Below are positions 60,200 through 64,000 of a stretch of DNA of 64,000 nt, piece by piece (position 1 is the stretch's first letter; every line of letters begins with the position of its first letter). The stretch comes from Bradyrhizobium sp. CCGE-LA001. GTDB taxonomy: Bacteria > Pseudomonadota > Alphaproteobacteria > Rhizobiales > Xanthobacteraceae. The translations under genes were made by a program, and so were the position numbers. The notes beneath the pieces were generated by a model. That model was not told the origin of the DNA. It did not search any database and was given only the letters and a program-made list of their open reading frames with translations. The DNA is taken from the NCBI RefSeq assembly GCF_000296215.2, contig NZ_CP013949.1:5263501-5327500 (forward strand). Reading direction: 5' to 3'.

Positions 60200-61849
60200 T
60201 CACACCTCGAACGCCGACTTTACCTGCACGGGCGCGGCGGCGCCACGACCAACCAACAGCTCGATCTTGACCAGCACGTGCGCGACGCGATCGAGAATGT
60301 GCTGCACATTGCGTTGCGCCTGCGCCGTGTCCGGCGACCAGGCTTCGGTCACGAGCCGTGCGCCGATGCAAAGGCGCAACAGGGACAGCGGCGCCTCATC
60401 CTGCCGTTCCAGCCGGACCGGTTGGCCGATCAGGCAGTGCTGCGCAGCGACCTCCCGGTCGGCCGTGCTGCCGCCGATCTCCTCACTCATGTCGCGCGCC
60501 AGCGCCTGATGAACGGCAGCTGTTTCGGCGATCGAGACCGGCTTGCCGTCGCGCAGCAGCAGAAATGGGAAGATCGTACGTTGCGCGAACTCCTCGTCGT
60601 CCGCATCGACCTGTCCGTATCCAGACGGAACGAGGCGCAGCGATGGCGACAGCGCGATCATGCTGTCGATGCCGGCGGCGAGCTCGTTCAGCACCTTGGT
60701 GCGAAACGCAACCGGCACCGCATGGTAGCTGGCGATCTCGGACAGCGCCGCCTCCCAGCGCAACCATTGGCCGAAATTCGCCCGGCGCTCGAAGCGCGAA
60801 CGCAACGCCGTCCAGGCCAACGGCCAGTCGCAACGGCCGGCATAATCGAAAAAGCCCGGCGCGATCGCCTCGACCCGGTCGAGGAGGCGCGAAAAGCCCT
60901 TCGGCACCAGCAGCGCGCCGCAGAAGGCCGGTCCGCCGAAGAATTTCGAGCCGGTGATCAGGACCAGGTAACCGCGGTCGAGATAAGAGCGCAGCCGCCG
61001 ACGCCCGAGCCGGGCCTGGCAGGCGTCGACGACGATCTGAACTTTGCGCGGCCAGCGGCGCGCGATTTCGTCGAGGCAGGCCGCGCTCGGTGCGCGCCAG
61101 CCGAGTTTCGAAGCATCCATGATCTGGAGCAGCACCGGCGCGCCCTGCGCGATCGTGGCCTCGACCGCGCGCAACACCGCAGCATCGGCGTCGGCGCGCA
61201 TCGCAATTTCGTCTCCCGCCTCGCGCAACGGCAGCGCGATGCTGACGCCGGCGAGCCCCGCAACCGGACCGTCCTTGCGGACGGCGAGGCCACTCGCCGT
61301 CATGCAGCTGAAATGATGTCCGCGCGCGGTATGGATCGTCCCGCTTCCGGTCTGATCGGACCCGACCACGATCGTCACCGGCGGCGCGCCGAGCACCGCG
61401 CGCGCCACGAACAAAGCATGGAGCTGGGAATCCGTGCCGGACGGAGAGAACACGACATCGACGCGCGGCGGGAGCTGGAACTGGCTGCGCAGCTCCTCGC
61501 GCATATCCTCGCAGCGCGCATCGAAGGCGAGCTCGACCTCGTCGAACAGGCACTTGTGCACCAGCTCTTCGCGCGCCAGCGCGGCGCGGTCATAGGCCGC
61601 TTGCGAGATCGTCGAGGCGGTCGAGGAAGCGAAATTCCAGATGTCCGGCTCGGGCGAGGCGGCGCAGCCACAGGCGTTGGCGCGATTGCCGGCGTCGAGC
61701 ATGAGCCGCGGATCTCCGCCGGAGACGAGCAGCGTGTCGAGCGGCGTGAAGAGATCGCGCAGGCGGTAACGCGAACCGCCATCAGATGCGCGTTCCGGGT
61801 CCGACAGACGGGATGGGCCGGCGCTCATCCCGAAAGGCTCACGCCGCAT
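60200..61849 (-). CDS. Fold-type I PLP enzyme, uncharacterised
   Basis: A 549-residue protein if ATG 61849 is used (overlapping the glycosyltransferase stop by 11 nt), or 542 from ATG 61828. Fold-type I features are DVVFSPSGTDSQLHALFVAR (cofactor phosphate loop), KVQIVVDACQARLGRRRLRS (Asp/Gln pair on the pyridine ring) and the Schiff-base lysine motif LVLITGSKFFGGPAFCGALL (K302). It looks distantly like cysteine desulfurases or kynureninases. It has an extra C-terminal domain of about 150 residues (AQHCLIGQPVRLERQDEAPL; VQHILDRVAHVLVKIELLVG). No precise reaction is known to me. Confidence 0.82.
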   Translation of the reverse strand: MRREPFGMSAGPSRLSDPERASDGGSRYRLRDLFTPLDTLLVSGGDPRLMLDAGNRANACGCAASPEPDIWNFASSTASTISQAAYDRAALAREELVHKCLFDEVELAFDARCEDMREELRSQFQLPPRVDVVFSPSGTDSQLHALFVARAVLGAPPVTIVVGSDQTGSGTIHTARGHHFSCMTASGLAVRKDGPVAGLAGVSIALPLREAGDEIAMRADADAAVLRAVEATIAQGAPVLLQIMDASKLGWRAPSAACLDEIARRWPRKVQIVVDACQARLGRRRLRSYLDRGYLVLITGSKFFGGPAFCGALLVPKGFSRLLDRVEAIAPGFFDYAGRCDWPLAWTALRSRFERRANFGQWLRWEAALSEIASYHAVPVAFRTKVLNELAAGIDSMIALSPSLRLVPSGYGQVDADDEEFAQRTIFPFLLLRDGKPVSIAETAAVHQALARDMSEEIGGSTADREVAAQHCLIGQPVRLERQDEAPLSLLRLCIGARLVTEAWSPDTAQAQRNVQHILDRVAHVLVKIELLVGRGAAAPVQVKSAFEV

Positions 61850-62624
61850 CGGCCGCCGCCGCTGCGGGCACGGCTGCGAATTGTGAGGCGATGTCGCCGT
61901 GGAATACCGACGGTCCCACGTGATCAAGCGAGCTCTGGATATCGGCCCAGATCTCGCCGCCGATGTCTGTCCAGCGCTTGCAGAAGGCGAAGTCCTCGGA
62001 CAGATAGGTGCCGGTCGCCGGGTCGATCATGCATTCGAACAGCGCGAACCGGTTCGGGCTCGCCGCCAGCGTATCGTGCGAATGCTCGCGGAAGAACTGC
62101 AACGCCGCGTAATCCGGGTGGCGGCACATCGCTTCCAGCACGTGGCGCCGGATCATCAGGAAGCCCGTGCCCGCATAACGGACGCGGGTAAAGCCGTTGA
62201 CGACCACGATGCGGTCGGGATCCTCGATCTCCAGCACGTAGTCGAGCGAGGCCGCCGGCACGTCGGTACGGCCTGACTGGATCGCGCGCGCGGCCTTGTC
62301 CCAGTTGACCCGCTTGATCGGATAGCAGCCGGCGACGACGTCGGCGCCGCATTCGATCAGCCGGAACACCTGCTCCGGCTTGAAGCCGATGTCGGCGTCG
62401 ATGAACAGGAAATGCGTCGCCTTGGGATCGTCCAGGAACATCGCGGCCAAATTGGCCCGCGCCCGGGTGATCAGCGCATCGCCGTCGCGCAACAGCACCT
62501 TGAGCTCGAGATTGGACATGCCGTGCACGGCGCGCTGGAGCGCGAAGATCGAGCTCGCATAGATGCTCGACACCTGCCCGCCGAAGCATGGTGTTGCCAC
62601 CACCAATTGCATCCTGTCCGACAT
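61839..62624 (-). CDS. GT-A-like glycosyltransferase
   Basis: A 261-residue soluble protein starting MSDRMQLVVATPCFGGQVSS. It has a nucleotide-binding start, RARANLAAMFLDDPKATHFL, and the metal-binding FIDADIGFKPEQVFRL (DxD). The acceptor side follows, with CYPIKRVNW, GTGFLMIRRHVLEAM and SEDFAFCKRWTDIGGEIWAD. This layout is a GT-A fold glycosyltransferase of the kind that modifies proteins or glycans. It is the first gene of the four-gene operon, 49 nt downstream of a perfect CtrA-type box, next to flagellin and flgL genes. A flagellin-modification role is plausible but unproven. Confidence 0.82.
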   Translation of the reverse strand: MSDRMQLVVATPCFGGQVSSIYASSIFALQRAVHGMSNLELKVLLRDGDALITRARANLAAMFLDDPKATHFLFIDADIGFKPEQVFRLIECGADVVAGCYPIKRVNWDKAARAIQSGRTDVPAASLDYVLEIEDPDRIVVVNGFTRVRYAGTGFLMIRRHVLEAMCRHPDYAALQFFREHSHDTLAASPNRFALFECMIDPATGTYLSEDFAFCKRWTDIGGEIWADIQSSLDHVGPSVFHGDIASQFAAVPAAAAADAA

Positions 62625-62673
62625 CGGCAGCTCCGCCCCGCTCCAATCCTCACCAAGAGGTAAAGAAGCATGG

Positions 62674-62688
62674 TTAACGGCGTCTTAA
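62674..62688. promoter_or_regulatory. CtrA-type box of the four-gene operon
   Basis: TTAA at 62674-62677, seven bases, TTAA at 62685-62688: exact consensus, 50-64 nt upstream of the glycosyltransferase start and 7 nt past the flgL stop. No other gene needs a promoter here. Confidence 0.65.
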
Positions 62689-62695
62689 CGCGGCC

Positions 62696-64000
62696 TTACA
62701 GGAACTTGACGAGCGAGAGCTGCGCCAGGTTCGAGGTCACCTGGTAGGAGGCCTGGAGCGCGTTCTGGAGCGCCAGGATCTCGCTCGCGACCTGGTCCGG
62801 CGAGGCCGATTCCGCCTGGTCGATGATGGACTGGAGCTGCGCCTTGGCCTGGGTCTGGCGCGTGGTCGCATCCTTCATCGTGTTCTGGGCCATGGCGATG
62901 TCGGTCTGGATGTCCTCGATGCGCTGCTGACCGGGCTGCTGGGTCAGCGCCTGGGTCGTGCGCAGGCTCAGCGCGGCCACCTGCCCGCCCGAATACTGGC
63001 CGGTCGGCGACGTCGAGAAGGTCCCGAACACCGCGATCGCCTGCAATTGCCGGCGGATCGCATCCTCATTCGCCTGGGCGCCGTACTGCACCGTGACGGC
63101 ATCGTCGACCCGCGCCATCGCGGTCGAGCGCGGCGAGCCCGGCCCGTCATTGCCCAGATACCATTCCACCGTATTGGCCGAGCCGTTGACCAGCGTGGTC
63201 GCCGAGCTCGCCGGCGAGGAGCCGACGCGCAGCGGCGGCTGCGTGGCGGTCACCGGCGTCGCGCTGAAGCCGAGCGAGCCCAGCGCGCCCGTATTCGAGC
63301 TCGTGATGTTGAGGCTCGCCGCATCGTCGGTGTTAACAGTGATCGAGCCACCATGGACCGTCGAGGGCTTCGACGTCCCCGTGATCGCGTCGATCTTGCT
63401 CATCAGCGTCTGGATGCTGTCGGTGACGTTGAGCTGGTTGCCGGTCGCCCCCGAGGCGACGAAGGTCAGCGTGGTGCCGTTGACGGTGATGGTGTCGCCG
63501 GCGACGAACCCGGGCGAGATCGAATCCGAGGGGCTCGCGCCGGACAGCGCGGTCGCGCCGCTGATCGGTGCAGGCGGCGCCGCCTGGTTGTTGACCGGCG
63601 TGCCGATCGCCGAGCTCGTCGTGTTGAAGAAATTGTCGCCGGCGGTGACGGCGGATGCCGCCACCAGCGAGGTGTTGGCGAGCTTCTGGATCGCGGTGTT
63701 CAGCGCCGTGTTGAGGTTCGCGGCGGTATTGTTCGGATTGACCGGCGTGCTCGCATCGATCGCGAAGCTGCCGAGCGGCGTCGGGGTCGCCGTCGAGGCG
63801 GTCAGGTCGATCTGCTCGACCGTGCCGTCCGGCAGCGTGAACTGAACGCTCAGCTTGTCGCCGTTGTTCGGGTTGACACCGTTGAGGTCGACCGAGAACG
63901 ACACCGGCGAGCCGCTCGGGCCGGTGACGGTCGCACCCGTCAGCGTCGAGGACACCGCCTTGAGCTTCAGCCCGAACGGTGATCCCGCGACGTCTTCCGA
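62696..64000 (-). CDS. flgL: Hook-filament junction protein FlgL, 5' end cut by window edge
   Basis: At least 435 codons, open to the right window edge; the apparent GTG at 63955 is internal because coding sequence continues upstream (SEDVAGSPFGLKLKAVSS). The C-terminus is flagellin/FlgL-like: LRTTQALTQQPGQQRIEDIQ, TDIAMAQNTMKDATTRQTQA and LQASYQVTSNLAQLSLVKFL. The middle contains VAGDTITVNGTTLTFVASGA, a module also found in the flagellins. FlgL (HAP3) joins filament to hook. flgK and flgE are expected to the right. Confidence 0.9.
   Translation of the reverse strand, partial: SEDVAGSPFGLKLKAVSSTLTGATVTGPSGSPVSFSVDLNGVNPNNGDKLSVQFTLPDGTVEQIDLTASTATPTPLGSFAIDASTPVNPNNTAANLNTALNTAIQKLANTSLVAASAVTAGDNFFNTTSSAIGTPVNNQAAPPAPISGATALSGASPSDSISPGFVAGDTITVNGTTLTFVASGATGNQLNVTDSIQTLMSKIDAITGTSKPSTVHGGSITVNTDDAASLNITSSNTGALGSLGFSATPVTATQPPLRVGSSPASSATTLVNGSANTVEWYLGNDGPGSPRSTAMARVDDAVTVQYGAQANEDAIRRQLQAIAVFGTFSTSPTGQYSGGQVAALSLRTTQALTQQPGQQRIEDIQTDIAMAQNTMKDATTRQTQAKAQLQSIIDQAESASPDQVASEILALQNALQASYQVTSNLAQLSLVKFL

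Overview
The window is a 64-kb piece of a GC-rich alphaproteobacterial chromosome. It most resembles Bradyrhizobium or a close relative. The reasons are the gene content (four tandem flagellins of about 760 residues, flaF/flbT, fliX, a motE-like gene, cckA next to flhB), the high-GC codon use, and several dispersed palindromic repeats of a kind I associate with Bradyrhizobium and Rhodopseudomonas. From memory, the locus corresponds to the thick subpolar flagellum region of Bradyrhizobium; I could not check this by search.

The left third (about 1-20 kb) is ordinary accessory and housekeeping content. It holds a partial YeeE/YedE membrane protein, a BioF2-like acetyltransferase, a DsbA-type oxidoreductase, a thioesterase, two tandem MmyB-like XRE regulators, a SET-domain lysine methyltransferase close to a histone-H1-like lysine-rich protein, and a TetR/carotenoid-oxygenase divergent pair with a clear operator. 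It also holds a YciB-like septation protein, class I fumarase, a ParE-type toxin-antitoxin pair, an isoprenylcysteine-methyltransferase-like protein, a GST, a secreted lectin-like protein and a Tim44-like protein.

From about 20 to 64 kb the window is a flagellar locus. CckA (the kinase feeding CtrA) is followed by flhB-fliR-fliQ-fliE-flgC-flgB on the minus strand, then fliO-fliP on the plus strand. Next comes a minus-strand run of fliL-fliM-DUF6468-motE and a 1243-residue TPR protein, and a plus-strand run of flgF-flgG-flgA-flgH. An interlude follows (2-keto-4-pentenoate hydratase-like enzyme, dksA, an NAD(P)-binding protein with an HxlR regulator). Then come fliX divergent from flgI-flgJ(cheL)-flgN-flaG, then flaF, four tandem flagellin genes and flbT.

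Between flbT and flgL lies an unexplained minus-strand four-gene operon: a GT-A-like glycosyltransferase, a PLP enzyme, an ATP-grasp ligase and a PLP decarboxylase. It is preceded by a perfect TTAA-N7-TTAA CtrA-type box. FlgL runs off the right edge.

The regulatory picture is coherent. Perfect TTAA-N7-TTAA boxes precede flgB/fliO, the large TPR gene, fliC1 (three phased TTAA units) and the four-gene operon. Near-perfect ones precede flaF, flbT and flgI/fliX. Palindromes resembling FlbD ftr sites lie in the flgB/fliO and fliX/flgI regions. The two most interesting items are the CtrA-boxed biosynthetic operon embedded in the flagellar locus and the MotE plus giant TPR pair, whose architecture recalls the FlgY/PflA scaffold of high-torque Campylobacter/Helicobacter motors.
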